A stretch of DNA of 64,000 nt from UTCHB3 sp964371075 (lineage in GTDB: Bacteria; Bacteroidota; Ignavibacteria; Ignavibacteriales; Ignavibacteriaceae): contig CAYJKN010000003.1 of the NCBI GenBank assembly GCA_964371075.1, forward strand, positions 186,001 to 250,000, in the 5' to 3' direction. Position 1 is the stretch's first letter, and each line of letters begins with the position of its first letter. Positions 17,164 to 26,157 of the stretch are shown piece by piece. Position numbers and translations under genes: made by a program. The notes beneath the pieces are model-generated. The model saw only the letters and a program-made list of their open reading frames with translations. It was not told the origin of the DNA and did no database searches.

Positions 17164-18735
17164 ATGTCGGAAGACCAAAAGAAACAGCTCGAATCAAGAC
17201 TTTGGGATATTGCAAATACTCTTCGCGGGAAAATGGATGCTGATGAATTTAAAGATTATGTTCTGGGGTTCATTTTCTATAAATACCTCTCTGAAAGGAT
17301 GCACCTCTTCGCTGATGAAATTCTCCAACCCGACGGAATAAAATACTCTGAAATTGATGAAAACACCCCCAAAGGCGTTGATTATCTTGATGCCATAAGA
17401 GATAATGCACTTGAAGAACTTGGTTTTTTCCTCAAACCTTCTGAACTCTTCAGCGACCTTGCCAAAAAAGGGAGTGCTATTTTCACCGATAATGCCTCCA
17501 CCTTTATTCTCGAAGACCTTCAACGGATCCTGAAACATATCGAGGAATCGACGATGGGAACGGAAAGTGAAGACGATTTTAACAGTCTCTTCGAAGATAT
17601 GGACCTAAACTCCACCAAACTTGGAAAATCCCCCGACGACCGGAACAAGGTGATTGCTAAAATTATGGCATCGCTCGATCAAATCGATTTTAAACTTCGT
17701 GAGATAGATGCTGATGTTCTGGGTGATGCGTATGAATATCTTATTGGTCAGTTTGCAAGTGGAGCGGGTAAAAAGGCAGGTGAATTTTATACTCCGCAGC
17801 AGGTTTCAAAAATTCTTGCAAAGATTGTCACGGGTGGAAAAACACAATTAAAATCGGTTTATGATCCCACCTGTGGTTCGGGTTCACTGCTTCTGCGTGT
17901 TTCAAAAGAAGTGGAGGTTGCAAACTTCTACGGTCAGGAGCTTAACAGAACAACCTACAACCTCGCCCGAATGAACATGCTGCTGCACGGAGTGCATTAC
18001 AGAAATTTTGATATCCGTTTGGAGGATACCCTTGAACGACCACAACATATCGATAAAAAGTTTGAAGCTGTGGTTGCCAATCCCCCTTTCTCTGCCAACT
18101 GGAGTGCCGATCCCCATTTTATGAGTGACGACAGATTCAGTCAGGCAGGCAAACTTCCCCCCTCTTCAAAAGCCGATTATTCATTTGTTGAACACATGAT
18201 TCATCATCTCGATGAAAACGGAACAATGGCTGTGGTTCTTCCCCATGGCGTGCTTTTTAGAGGTGCCGCTGAGGGTCATATCCGTCGTTATCTGATTGAG
18301 GATAAAAACTATCTGGATGCGGTTGTTGGTCTCCCCGCAAATATCTTTTATGGAACAAGTATCCCCACCTGTATCCTTGTTTTTAAGAAGTGTCGGGAAA
18401 ATCCTGATAACATCCTCTTTATCGATGCAAGTCGTTTTTATGAAAAGGTAAAAACACAAAAATTCATTCGTGATGAGGATGTGGAGAGAATCATAACAAC
18501 TTTCCGGGAGAGGAAATCTGTTGATAAGTTTAGTTTTGTGGCGAGTATCGATCAAATCCGTGAAAATGATTTTAACCTCAATATCCCCCGCTATGTAAAC
18601 ACCACTGAGGAAGAGGAACAAATTGATATCAATTTTATCGCTAAAGAACTGACCTCTCTTGATATCGAATTAAAAAAGGAACTTGAAACAGTCGCCCGTT
18701 TTTGTGAAGAACTCAACATTTCAAAACCGTTTTGA
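17164..18735 (+). CDS. hsdM: Type I restriction-modification system methyltransferase subunit
   Basis: 523 residues. The N-terminal helical domain (about 8-140, LWDIANTLRGKMDADEFKDY) is typical of HsdM. The adenine-N6 methyltransferase domain carries motif I DPTCGSGS (about 234-241) binding S-adenosylmethionine and the catalytic NPPF (306-309). FYTPQQVSK marks the usual loop before motif I. It pairs with HsdS and HsdR to methylate or cut a bipartite target. AAAGG lies six bases before ATG. It begins the operon, about 100 bases after the tandem repeats. Confidence 0.95.
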   Translation: MSEDQKKQLESRLWDIANTLRGKMDADEFKDYVLGFIFYKYLSERMHLFADEILQPDGIKYSEIDENTPKGVDYLDAIRDNALEELGFFLKPSELFSDLAKKGSAIFTDNASTFILEDLQRILKHIEESTMGTESEDDFNSLFEDMDLNSTKLGKSPDDRNKVIAKIMASLDQIDFKLREIDADVLGDAYEYLIGQFASGAGKKAGEFYTPQQVSKILAKIVTGGKTQLKSVYDPTCGSGSLLLRVSKEVEVANFYGQELNRTTYNLARMNMLLHGVHYRNFDIRLEDTLERPQHIDKKFEAVVANPPFSANWSADPHFMSDDRFSQAGKLPPSSKADYSFVEHMIHHLDENGTMAVVLPHGVLFRGAAEGHIRRYLIEDKNYLDAVVGLPANIFYGTSIPTCILVFKKCRENPDNILFIDASRFYEKVKTQKFIRDEDVERIITTFRERKSVDKFSFVASIDQIRENDFNLNIPRYVNTTEEEEQIDINFIAKELTSLDIELKKELETVARFCEELNISKPF

Positions 18736-18746
18736 TGGGTAATAAT

Positions 18747-18845
18747 ATGAGTGATGGACAGGTAATATTTAAACGATATTCAGTATGTAAGTATTTCTTA
18801 CATACTGCCGCAGACGGGAAGAAATATAATGAGGGGAAATCATGA
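18747..18845 (+). pseudogene. Mini-ORF, probable remnant of a RhuM-family gene
   Basis: A 32-codon frame starts with ATG 12 bases after hsdM and its TGA overlaps the hsdS ATG (ATGA at 18842-18845). The segment SVCKYFLHTAADGKKYN resembles the SVC-F-HTAADGK-Y stretch I recall from RhuM-family proteins, which often lie between hsdM and hsdS. Most of such a gene (over 300 residues) is missing, so an internal deletion is likely. The surviving frame may still couple hsdS translation. The likeness is short and from memory. Confidence 0.45.
18781..18807. repeat. Perfect 11-bp inverted repeat between hsdM and hsdS
   Basis: CAGTATGTAAG (18781-18791) and CTTACATACTG (18797-18807) are exact reverse complements around TATTT. 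It lies within the mini-ORF and could form an mRNA hairpin that tunes hsdS expression or be a protein-binding or recombination site. Confidence 0.7.
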
Positions 18846-19996
18846 ATATCCCAAAATTAAGGTTTCCCGGGTTTGAAGGGGCGTGGGAGGAGACCCGAGT
18901 TGGTAAAATATGCACTGTCAAAACCGGAAACCGCGATACACAAAATAAAATCGAGTTTGGGCTCTATCCATTTTTTGTCCGATCTGACAACATTGAAAGA
19001 ATTGATACATACTCTTTTGAGGGAGAGGCGATCTTAACATCAGGTGACGGTGTCGGAGTTGGAAAGAACTTCCATTATATCAATGGCCGATTTGACTATC
19101 ATCAGCGAGTTTATTGCCTGCATAATTTTGTCAAAAGTGTGTTTGGTAAGTTTATTTACTTTCTATTTTCAGAAAGATTTTATAACCATGTAATTACATT
19201 GAGCGCAAAAAATTCAGTAGATTCTGTCCGTATGGCAATGATTACAGATATGATTCTCTGCCTCCCCTCCCTCGAAGAACAACAAAAAATCGCCACATTT
19301 TTATCATCGGTTGATAATGTTATTCAACTTCTGACAAAAAAGAAAACTCTCCTCGAGAATTATAAAAAAGGCATTATGCAAAAAATCTTCTCGCAGGAAA
19401 TTAGATTTAAAGATGAGTATGGGAATGATTTCCCTGATTGGGAGGAGAAGAGATTGGATTCAATTATTAAAAAGTTTCTTGTACCAATGAGAGATAAACC
19501 AACAGAGTTAAATGGTGAAATTCCTTGGTGTAGAATCGAAGATTTTGATGGCAAGTATTTATACAATTCTAAATCTGGACAGGGAGTGAGTGCAACGACT
19601 GTCAAAAATATGAATTTGAAAATTTACCCAATAGATACGCTTATTGTTTCATGTAGTGCGAATCTTGGAATTTGTGCAATCATAAAAAAAGAATTAATTA
19701 CGAATCAAACTTTTATAGGCTTGGTACCCGATCACACAAAAATTAATGTCGAGTTTTTATTTTATGTCATGAACCTGTCAGCTAACAAGTTAAATTCCTT
19801 GTCAAGTGGTACAACAATATCCTATTTATCGCGTGAACAGTTTGAACGATTTGAGATTTCCATCCCCTCTTTGCAGGAGCAGCAAAAAATTGCTGACTTT
19901 TTATCGGGGATTGATCGAACGATTGAGATTGTAAATTCACAGATAGAAAAGACAAAAGAGTATAAAAAGGGGTTGCTTCAGCAGATGTTTGTTTAG
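18842..19996 (+). CDS. hsdS: Type I restriction-modification specificity subunit
   Basis: 384 residues in the expected two-half plan: target recognition domain 1 (about 10-135), conserved helix with PSLEEQQKIATFLSSVD (about 140-180), target recognition domain 2 (about 195-325), and a second conserved helix with PSLQEQQKIADFLSGID (about 335-384). The two recognition domains set the two halves of the DNA target, and the helices set the spacing. The gene starts inside the stop of the upstream mini-ORF. The target sequence cannot be predicted from inspection. Confidence 0.93.
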   Translation: MNIPKLRFPGFEGAWEETRVGKICTVKTGNRDTQNKIEFGLYPFFVRSDNIERIDTYSFEGEAILTSGDGVGVGKNFHYINGRFDYHQRVYCLHNFVKSVFGKFIYFLFSERFYNHVITLSAKNSVDSVRMAMITDMILCLPSLEEQQKIATFLSSVDNVIQLLTKKKTLLENYKKGIMQKIFSQEIRFKDEYGNDFPDWEEKRLDSIIKKFLVPMRDKPTELNGEIPWCRIEDFDGKYLYNSKSGQGVSATTVKNMNLKIYPIDTLIVSCSANLGICAIIKKELITNQTFIGLVPDHTKINVEFLFYVMNLSANKLNSLSSGTTISYLSREQFERFEISIPSLQEQQKIADFLSGIDRTIEIVNSQIEKTKEYKKGLLQQMFV

Positions 19997-20003
19997 GTGA
20001 GGC

Positions 20004-20143
20004 GAAAAACCACAGAGCGCACAGAGGACACAGAGGGACGATTATACGACCTCCGAATGAATTCGAAGGCTATTGGTTTAGGTATTATCCTAAAATTTCA
20101 ACCGTGGGAATCTGTGCTAAATCCGTGGAAGCTGTGGAACTAT
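20004..20143. repeat. Dispersed-repeat module left of hsdR
   Basis: Two recognisable pieces lie in the hsdS-hsdR gap: an A-element (20004-20038, AACCACAGAG...ACAGAGGACACAGAGGG) and a B-element (20109-20142, ATCTGTG.TAAATCCGTGGAA..GTGGAACT pattern). Both recur in the same order to the right of hsdR. Short frames through this stretch look like noise; I see no gene in 19997-20199. Confidence 0.75.
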
Positions 20144-20199
20144 TTTTTAACATACATTACAATACTGACTAAAAATAACACATTAAAGAAAATTATAAT

Positions 20200-23028
20200 A
20201 TGTCGTACGAATCAGAAAACATACTTGAAACGAAGTTAATTCAGGAATTAAAAGACCTTGGATATAATTATGTTAAGATCAATAATGAGAACGATCTTCT
20301 TTCTAATCTGAGGCGTGAACTTGGATGGTTAAACGAAACGGTTTTCTCTCATCCGGAATTTGACAAAATTCTTAATCATTTAAACAGAGGGAATGTGTTT
20401 GAAAGAGCTACAACTCTTCGTGAAAGGATGCACCTGGTTCGTGATGACAATTCTGATTTTTATGTAAAATTTTTGGAACAGGACAGATGGTGCCAAAACC
20501 ATTACCAGGTGACAAATCAGGTGACAATGGAAGGCACATACCAAAACCGCTATGATGTTACGATCCTCATTAATGGTCTGCCGCTTGTTCAAATTGAACT
20601 AAAACGCCGTGGAATTGAACTAAAAGAGGCTTTTAATCAAATTAATCGTTACCAACGATATACTTTTGGCAGTTCTGCCGGACTTTATAATTTTGTACAG
20701 ATTTTTGTTATCAGTAATGGGGTAAACACAAAATATTACGCCAACAATAAACACCAGTCGTTTAAACAGACTTTCTTCTGGACCAACAAAGAGAATAAAA
20801 TTCTCTCCCAACTTGAACTTTTCACCCGTGACTTTCTTGAACCGTGCCATATCTCAAAAATGATCGCAAAATATGTAGTGCTGAATCAGACTCAAAAAAT
20901 CCTGATGGTTTTAAGACCCTACCAGTTTTATGCAATCGAGGCGATTCTTCACCGGGTGGAAGAAACTGACAAAAACGGCTACATCTGGCACACAACGGGT
21001 TCGGGGAAAACCCTTACTTCATTTAAAGCCGCTCAGGTTTTAATGCGATTAAAAAAAGTGCAAAAAGTGATATTTGTGGTGGACAGAAAAGACCTCGATT
21101 ATCAAACTTCGAGAGAATTTAACAGTTTTTCCGCGGGATGTGTTGATGCAACAAATAACACGACTTCACTTGTAAGGCAGCTATCCGATACCAACACAAA
21201 ATTGATTGTAACGACAATTCAAAAATTGAATAATGCGATCTTTAAATCCCATTTTCAAAAAGAGATAAACTTCCTTCGGAATCAAAAAGTTGTTTTCATT
21301 TTTGATGAATGCCATCGTAGTCAGTTTGGTGAAACACATAACAGAATCCGTAATTTTTTCAAAAATGCACAGTTATTTGGTTTTACAGGCACTCCAATTT
21401 TTGTTGATAATGCTGTAACAAATGATCTGGGTAAACGGACAACAAAAGAACTTTTTGATGAATGTTTGCACAAATACCTGATCACTGATGCAATCAGGGA
21501 TGAAAATGTACTTCGATTTTCCGTTGAATATGTAGGAAGATATAAAGAAAAAGAGGGGAAAAACTTTGTAGATATTGAAGTTGAAGGAATTGACACCAAA
21601 GAGCTTTTTGAATCGCCTGACCGAATTCGGAAAATTACCGATTATATTATTGCCAACCACGACCGTAAAACACACTCACGGGAGTTTACGGCAATCCTTT
21701 GTTGCAGCAGCATTCCAACACTAATCAAATATTATGAGTTTTTCAGGACCCGTAAAGAAGAAGGGGCACATAACCTTAAAATCGCAACGATATTTAGTTA
21801 TGCTGCAAATGAGGATGATCCCGATGCAGATGGTCAACAGGTGTTTGATGAGACACTCCCCAATGGAAATTCAGGTTGGGTAAATCCCCTCTCCCGTGAT
21901 AAACTGGAGGAATTTATCGGCGATTATAATGCGATGTTTAACACTAAATTCTCTACGAGAGAAAGCCAGTCATTTTACAACTATTATAACGACATTTCAA
22001 AGAAGGTGCGTAACAAAGAGATCGATATTTTACTCGTGGTTAATATGTTCCTTACGGGTTTTGATTCGGTGAATCTTAATACACTTTATGTTGATAAAAA
22101 CCTGAAACACCACGGACTGATTCAGGCTTACAGCCGCACAAACAGGATTCTTAACGAACGGAAATCGCAGGGAAATATTGTTTGTTTTCGAAACCTCAAA
22201 GAAGCCACTGACTTTGCCCTCGCTTTGTTCTCCTATAAAGATGCAAAAGAGACCATTTTCATAGAACCTTACGATGTTTATGTGAAAAAATTTAATGATG
22301 CATACGCCGAACTTCTGGTTATAGCTCCAACCATAGACACCGTGAATGAATATCAAACCAGGGATGAGGATGTGGCGTTTGTGTTTGCTTTCAGGAAGAT
22401 ATTAAGGATCATGAATGTCCTGAAATCATTTGTCGATTTTTCATGGTATGATCTCAACATGACTGAACAGGATTATGAGGACTATAAAAGTAAATATCTC
22501 GATATTTATCATAAGTTAAAAGAAGACACTGAAAAAGTATCGATATTAAACGATGTCGATTTTGAGCTTGAACTTCTCCACAGGGATGATGTTAATGTTG
22601 CTTACATATTAAAATTGCTTGCCCATTATATAAACGGACTTGAATCAGAGAAAAAGCGGATTGAAGAGAGTGTAGAAGACCTTCTGGGCGGAACTCCTGA
22701 AATGAGGAGTAAAAAAGAGATGATCATGAGGTTCATCAGGGAGAATCTGCCTTCGATTGTAGATGAAGAAGCAATAGAAGAAGAATTCAGGAAATATTGG
22801 GAAATTGAGAGAGAAAAAGCTCTTCAGGCGATCTGTACAGAAGAGAATATTTCGCGAGAAAATCTTCAGATTGTGATTAGCCAATACATTTTTTCTGAGA
22901 AATTGCCTTTAACGGGCGATATCATAAAGATTTTGGAAGAAACGCCTTCGGTTTTGCTCAGGAGAAAAGTGGCGGAGAGAGTTATCATGAAGATTGTGGA
23001 TTTTGTTGAGACTTATGTGAGTGAGTAG
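20200..23028 (+). CDS. hsdR: Type I restriction endonuclease motor/nuclease subunit
   Basis: 942 residues. The N-terminal nuclease has the PD-(D/E)XK pattern: Asp119 in NRYDVT, Glu133 and Lys135 in QIELKRRG. The helicase motor follows with Walker A HTTGSGKT (264-271), DECHRSQFG, and FGFTGTP (motif III). A later RecA-like half carries LLVVNMFLTGFDSV and AYSRTNR (arginine finger region), then a helical C-terminal domain that docks on the methylase. All key residues are present, so it should be active. A gap of 203 bases from hsdS is filled with dispersed repeats, so it may have separate expression. Confidence 0.95.
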   Translation: MSYESENILETKLIQELKDLGYNYVKINNENDLLSNLRRELGWLNETVFSHPEFDKILNHLNRGNVFERATTLRERMHLVRDDNSDFYVKFLEQDRWCQNHYQVTNQVTMEGTYQNRYDVTILINGLPLVQIELKRRGIELKEAFNQINRYQRYTFGSSAGLYNFVQIFVISNGVNTKYYANNKHQSFKQTFFWTNKENKILSQLELFTRDFLEPCHISKMIAKYVVLNQTQKILMVLRPYQFYAIEAILHRVEETDKNGYIWHTTGSGKTLTSFKAAQVLMRLKKVQKVIFVVDRKDLDYQTSREFNSFSAGCVDATNNTTSLVRQLSDTNTKLIVTTIQKLNNAIFKSHFQKEINFLRNQKVVFIFDECHRSQFGETHNRIRNFFKNAQLFGFTGTPIFVDNAVTNDLGKRTTKELFDECLHKYLITDAIRDENVLRFSVEYVGRYKEKEGKNFVDIEVEGIDTKELFESPDRIRKITDYIIANHDRKTHSREFTAILCCSSIPTLIKYYEFFRTRKEEGAHNLKIATIFSYAANEDDPDADGQQVFDETLPNGNSGWVNPLSRDKLEEFIGDYNAMFNTKFSTRESQSFYNYYNDISKKVRNKEIDILLVVNMFLTGFDSVNLNTLYVDKNLKHHGLIQAYSRTNRILNERKSQGNIVCFRNLKEATDFALALFSYKDAKETIFIEPYDVYVKKFNDAYAELLVIAPTIDTVNEYQTRDEDVAFVFAFRKILRIMNVLKSFVDFSWYDLNMTEQDYEDYKSKYLDIYHKLKEDTEKVSILNDVDFELELLHRDDVNVAYILKLLAHYINGLESEKKRIEESVEDLLGGTPEMRSKKEMIMRFIRENLPSIVDEEAIEEEFRKYWEIEREKALQAICTEENISRENLQIVISQYIFSEKLPLTGDIIKILEETPSVLLRRKVAERVIMKIVDFVETYVSE

Positions 23029-23060
23029 CGAAGAAGCAAAGTAGCGAAGTAGCAAGGGGG

Positions 23061-23313
23061 GAAAAACCACAGAGCACACAGAGGACACAGAGGGGATTAA
23101 TTTAAGAGACCCATCCGCGATAATCCGCTTTCTATTTCCCTTTTCGTTTTGCAGAAGTCAATCGGGAACTACGAATATCAAACCCCGCACACGGGGTAAT
23201 TGGGTTGTGGGACAGTGATCAATGGCTACGAATATCAAATCCTCTTCGAGGATATTCATAAACTCCCCATCCGCGGATATCTGTGTTAAATCCGTGGAAT
23301 CCGTGGAACTATC
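23061..23313. repeat. Dispersed-repeat module right of hsdR
   Basis: This otherwise gene-free stretch of about 305 bases holds an A-element (23061-23094) and a B-element (23278-23313) matching those left of hsdR, a reverse-oriented ATCCGCGATAATCCGCTT piece (about 23112-23130) whose complement appears near 35617, and two TACGAATATCAAA units (about 23170 and 23227), each followed by a small hairpin such as ATCCTCTTCGAGGAT. Confidence 0.7.
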
Positions 23314-23338
23314 AACTTACAAAGGGATTAGCTCTAAC

Positions 23339-23582
23339 TTAAATTGGCAGTTCGATGGTGAAGGTGGTGTTGGGAATTGAGAATTTGGTAAGAAAACCTG
23401 ACTGCTTGTGCCAGGTAACTTATTTTGAATTCACAGTCCTGAAGATACATGTCGATGTGTCGTTGAGTGTAACTGCTTTTGAAGGTTGGGGCGAGTTCAA
23501 AATGCTCGGCAAGCACATTTTGCGAAATAGTTTTTTTGTTTTCTTCCAATATTTTACTAATCAGATTTAGTGATTCGTTCAT
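23339..23582 (-). pseudogene. Broken small gene downstream of the PAS kinase
   Basis: From ATG 23582 a frame reads MNESLNLISKILEENKK... to about LQDCEFKISYLAQAV. The natural-looking end SGFLTKFSIPNTTFTIELPI, followed by TAA at 23339-23341, is in another frame of the same strand. That tail resembles the last strand of a histidine-kinase ATPase domain. A frameshift or internal deletion would join them. Alternatively, the 82-residue frame from 23582 to 23334 is a real small protein of unknown function. It starts 11 nt after the kinase stop. Confidence 0.35.
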
Positions 23583-23592
23583 TGGTGATTTC

Positions 23593-24735
23593 TCAATTTT
23601 GAGTTATCTCAAACGGGTATTCAGCATAAAATGTAGTGCCATTTTCTTTAGTGGATTCAAAAGATACTGTACCACTTAAGTATCTTTCACTTAGGAGTTT
23701 CATACTGTATGTTCCCAATCCGCGGCCTTTGCCCTTACTTGAGAAAGATCTGTTAAATATTTGTAGTTGCACATGTTCAGGCATAAAAGTGGTGTTTCGG
23801 ACTGAGAATATTACTTTTTGGTCGCCGGGGAAACAAGAAATTGTAATAACTGAGCCGGCGGGATCTGCTTCAAGAGCATTTTTGACCATATTGCCCAATA
23901 CTCTTCCGAGCAGGCTTCGATCGGAAATTATGTCGATATCGAGCAGTCTTCCGGCGACGATCTTTTTGCCTTCTGCCACTACATGATTTTTGTAAAGTTC
24001 AATCGTTTCATTGACCAGCATTTTGGTGTTAACAACTGTTTTTCGAAGATCAAGTTTCCCACCTTCGGCGGCGATAAGTTGTTTTTGGGCTTGAATTTCT
24101 TCGATGAGTCTTTTGGAAAGTTCTTCGATGCTCTCGCTGAAAATAGCAAGCTCTTCGGGCTCTGCATCTCTTAAAATTTGAGTGTAACCAAGAATTCCAC
24201 CTGCAGTGTTGAGTATATCGTGGAAAAATATTCTTTCCAGAGCCGAACGCCTTTTTTCATTGGAGATGTCGGAGACAGTAAAAACTGTAAAATATTCATC
24301 CTCAATAGTTAGTTGGGTGGATTTTACTCTGAGATCGAGGGCTGTGCATCCATCTGATTGGGTGATACGACACTCCTGTACAACTTCGGGACTGCCATTC
24401 TGTGCATTCAGAATTGAAATAACAGCTCCGCAGGTTTTACAAAATTCGCTTGTACCACATCCGGCAGCGTTTGCATCTGCATGTTGGCAATTAATTGCTT
24501 CGCCGGGTCGGAGTCCCTTAACGAGAAAATCATCTCCCGCATTAATATAAGTAAGCAGGCTCTCGTTGGCAAAAACAATCTCCCTTTCGACATTCAGTAT
24601 CATCACAAACTCAGGAATGGCATTAAGTACTTTTGTCACTTGAGTGTGTGATTCAATTTTTTTAACTTGAGCAAACAAAACTTCGGGGTTTGTTCTTCTT
24701 GATGGCGCAAAAAATGTCTGCAATTCGGGATCCAT
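23593..24735 (-). CDS. Histidine kinase with Cys-rich PAS sensor
   Basis: 380 residues with no membrane helix. A PAS domain (about 38-155) contains a four-cysteine cluster: NCQHAD, then GCGTSEFCKTCGA. I recall this cluster from a PAS family in which it may hold an iron-sulfur centre or metal. Then a H-box FFHDILNTAGGILGYTQ, N-box NMVKNALEADPAG and G-box GKGRGLGTYSMKLL. It should be a soluble redox-sensing kinase. No receiver gene adjoins it; the downstream gene is broken. It is 44 nt downstream of hemG on the same strand, so it may be read with the heme operon. Confidence 0.8.
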   Translation of the reverse strand: MDPELQTFFAPSRRTNPEVLFAQVKKIESHTQVTKVLNAIPEFVMILNVEREIVFANESLLTYINAGDDFLVKGLRPGEAINCQHADANAAGCGTSEFCKTCGAVISILNAQNGSPEVVQECRITQSDGCTALDLRVKSTQLTIEDEYFTVFTVSDISNEKRRSALERIFFHDILNTAGGILGYTQILRDAEPEELAIFSESIEELSKRLIEEIQAQKQLIAAEGGKLDLRKTVVNTKMLVNETIELYKNHVVAEGKKIVAGRLLDIDIISDRSLLGRVLGNMVKNALEADPAGSVITISCFPGDQKVIFSVRNTTFMPEHVQLQIFNRSFSSKGKGRGLGTYSMKLLSERYLSGTVSFESTKENGTTFYAEYPFEITQN

Positions 24736-24779
24736 GTTGGCCTAATTTAAATTATAATAGAATTTAAAAATATAATAAT

Positions 24780-26156
24780 TTAAATTAAATTCAATATTCT
24801 TTCGGCGGCGGGTTTTGAATTTTTAAAGCAATCACCTATGGAGATGCCACCGCGGTAATTACCACTTAGCACAAGTCCGGGATTTTCCAGTTCAATTTTG
24901 GTAAAATAATCTTCGTGTAGATTATAACCCAGATTGTATTGAGGGATTGCTTTTTCCCACATTCGTGATCGAGTGAAGACGGGATCAACATCAATTTTCA
25001 TGATTCTTTGGAACTCGGATAAAACTTTTTGTTCAAGGTCATCACCAAAACGGCGGAAAATATCACTGTTTCGGGCACCTCCGATAAATATTGTAAATCC
25101 TGCCTGATTTGAAGGGGCACGATTTTCAAATATTACAGAGCTCCAGATAGCACCGAGAAATATTTTTTTCTCTTTGCTTGGAATCAGGAATCCAAATCCA
25201 TCGAGAGGGGTTTTAATGCTGTTTTTTTTGTAAGCTGCAAACAGGACTTTTACCGGAGGATGATAAACATCGGTAAAATGTTCGCCGAGATTTAGATCAA
25301 AATCAGTAAATACTTTTGCTGCGATATGTGCAGGAAGTGTTGAATGCAGGATGTCACTTTTTAATTCATGCAGACTCCCCTGCTTTTCGTAGGTAATTGA
25401 AAATTTTCCGTTATCTTTTTTTACATTGGTCACACGGCAACCATAAATGATACGATCGGGGAATTGTTCCACTATAGTTTTTGGGAGAATCCCCATTCCC
25501 GACTTAAAAGAGAACATTTTTGCGCTTTGTTTTGACTCTTCGTTTCTCTTTTTAGCCTCTTTTCGCTCTTTGGCACCCTTCACCATCCCTTTTACCAAGC
25601 CACCATAAACTTCTTCCAAACGGTAGAGTTTTGGGAAAGCAGATTTTACACTGAGTTTTTCAGCATCTCCGGCAAATACTCCCGAGACAAAGGGATCAAT
25701 TGCGTAGTCGAGGAATTCGCGTCCCAATCTTCTTTCAACAAATTCAGCGATACTTTGGTTATATCCGTCAACCGACCTTCCAACAAAGGGTTCCTTCAAC
25801 AAACGAAGTTTCCCGGGAACAGAAAACAGGGCACTTTTAAAGAATGTACCTGCACTCATTGGTAGAGCCATGAGTTCATCATTTTTGAGGATATATCTTT
25901 TATTAGAAGTTTCGCTGGCATAAACCATCTCGTCATCAAGACCAACCTGACTTACCAGTTCTCTGATGAATGGCGAAGTTTCGAGTCCACTGTTTGGCCC
26001 AAAATCGATAGTATATCCATTCTCTTTGACGGTTTTGATACTTCCACCGGGTTCATTCCCTGCTTCGAGTATCGTGAAGTCAATATTCTGACGGTGAAGC
26101 CAGTGTGCTGTTGCCAGGCCGGAGATTCCGGCTCCCAAAATCACTATATTTTTCAT
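24780..26156 (-). CDS. hemG: Protoporphyrinogen oxidase, FAD-dependent (HemY type)
   Basis: 458-residue flavoenzyme oxidising protoporphyrinogen IX to protoporphyrin IX. The Rossmann FAD site is VILGAGISGLATAHWL with the acidic ILEAGNEPGG, and the C-terminal FAD contact is in NPGLVLSGNYRGGISIGDC. It is the oxygen-using type although HemN in the same operon is oxygen-independent. Its ATG follows the hemH stop by one base. The symbol hemY is also used for this type. Confidence 0.92.
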   Translation of the reverse strand: MKNIVILGAGISGLATAHWLHRQNIDFTILEAGNEPGGSIKTVKENGYTIDFGPNSGLETSPFIRELVSQVGLDDEMVYASETSNKRYILKNDELMALPMSAGTFFKSALFSVPGKLRLLKEPFVGRSVDGYNQSIAEFVERRLGREFLDYAIDPFVSGVFAGDAEKLSVKSAFPKLYRLEEVYGGLVKGMVKGAKERKEAKKRNEESKQSAKMFSFKSGMGILPKTIVEQFPDRIIYGCRVTNVKKDNGKFSITYEKQGSLHELKSDILHSTLPAHIAAKVFTDFDLNLGEHFTDVYHPPVKVLFAAYKKNSIKTPLDGFGFLIPSKEKKIFLGAIWSSVIFENRAPSNQAGFTIFIGGARNSDIFRRFGDDLEQKVLSEFQRIMKIDVDPVFTRSRMWEKAIPQYNLGYNLHEDYFTKIELENPGLVLSGNYRGGISIGDCFKNSKPAAERILNLI

Positions 26157-26157
26157 T

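Noticed and set aside
19997..20239. 80-codon frame between hsdS and hsdR
   Set aside because: It consists of dispersed repeat sequence and overlaps the hsdR start.
24744..24786. AT-only inverted repeat between hemG and the PAS kinase as an operator
   Set aside because: AATTTAAATTAT/ATAATTTAAATT is easily made by chance in such AT-rich sequence.
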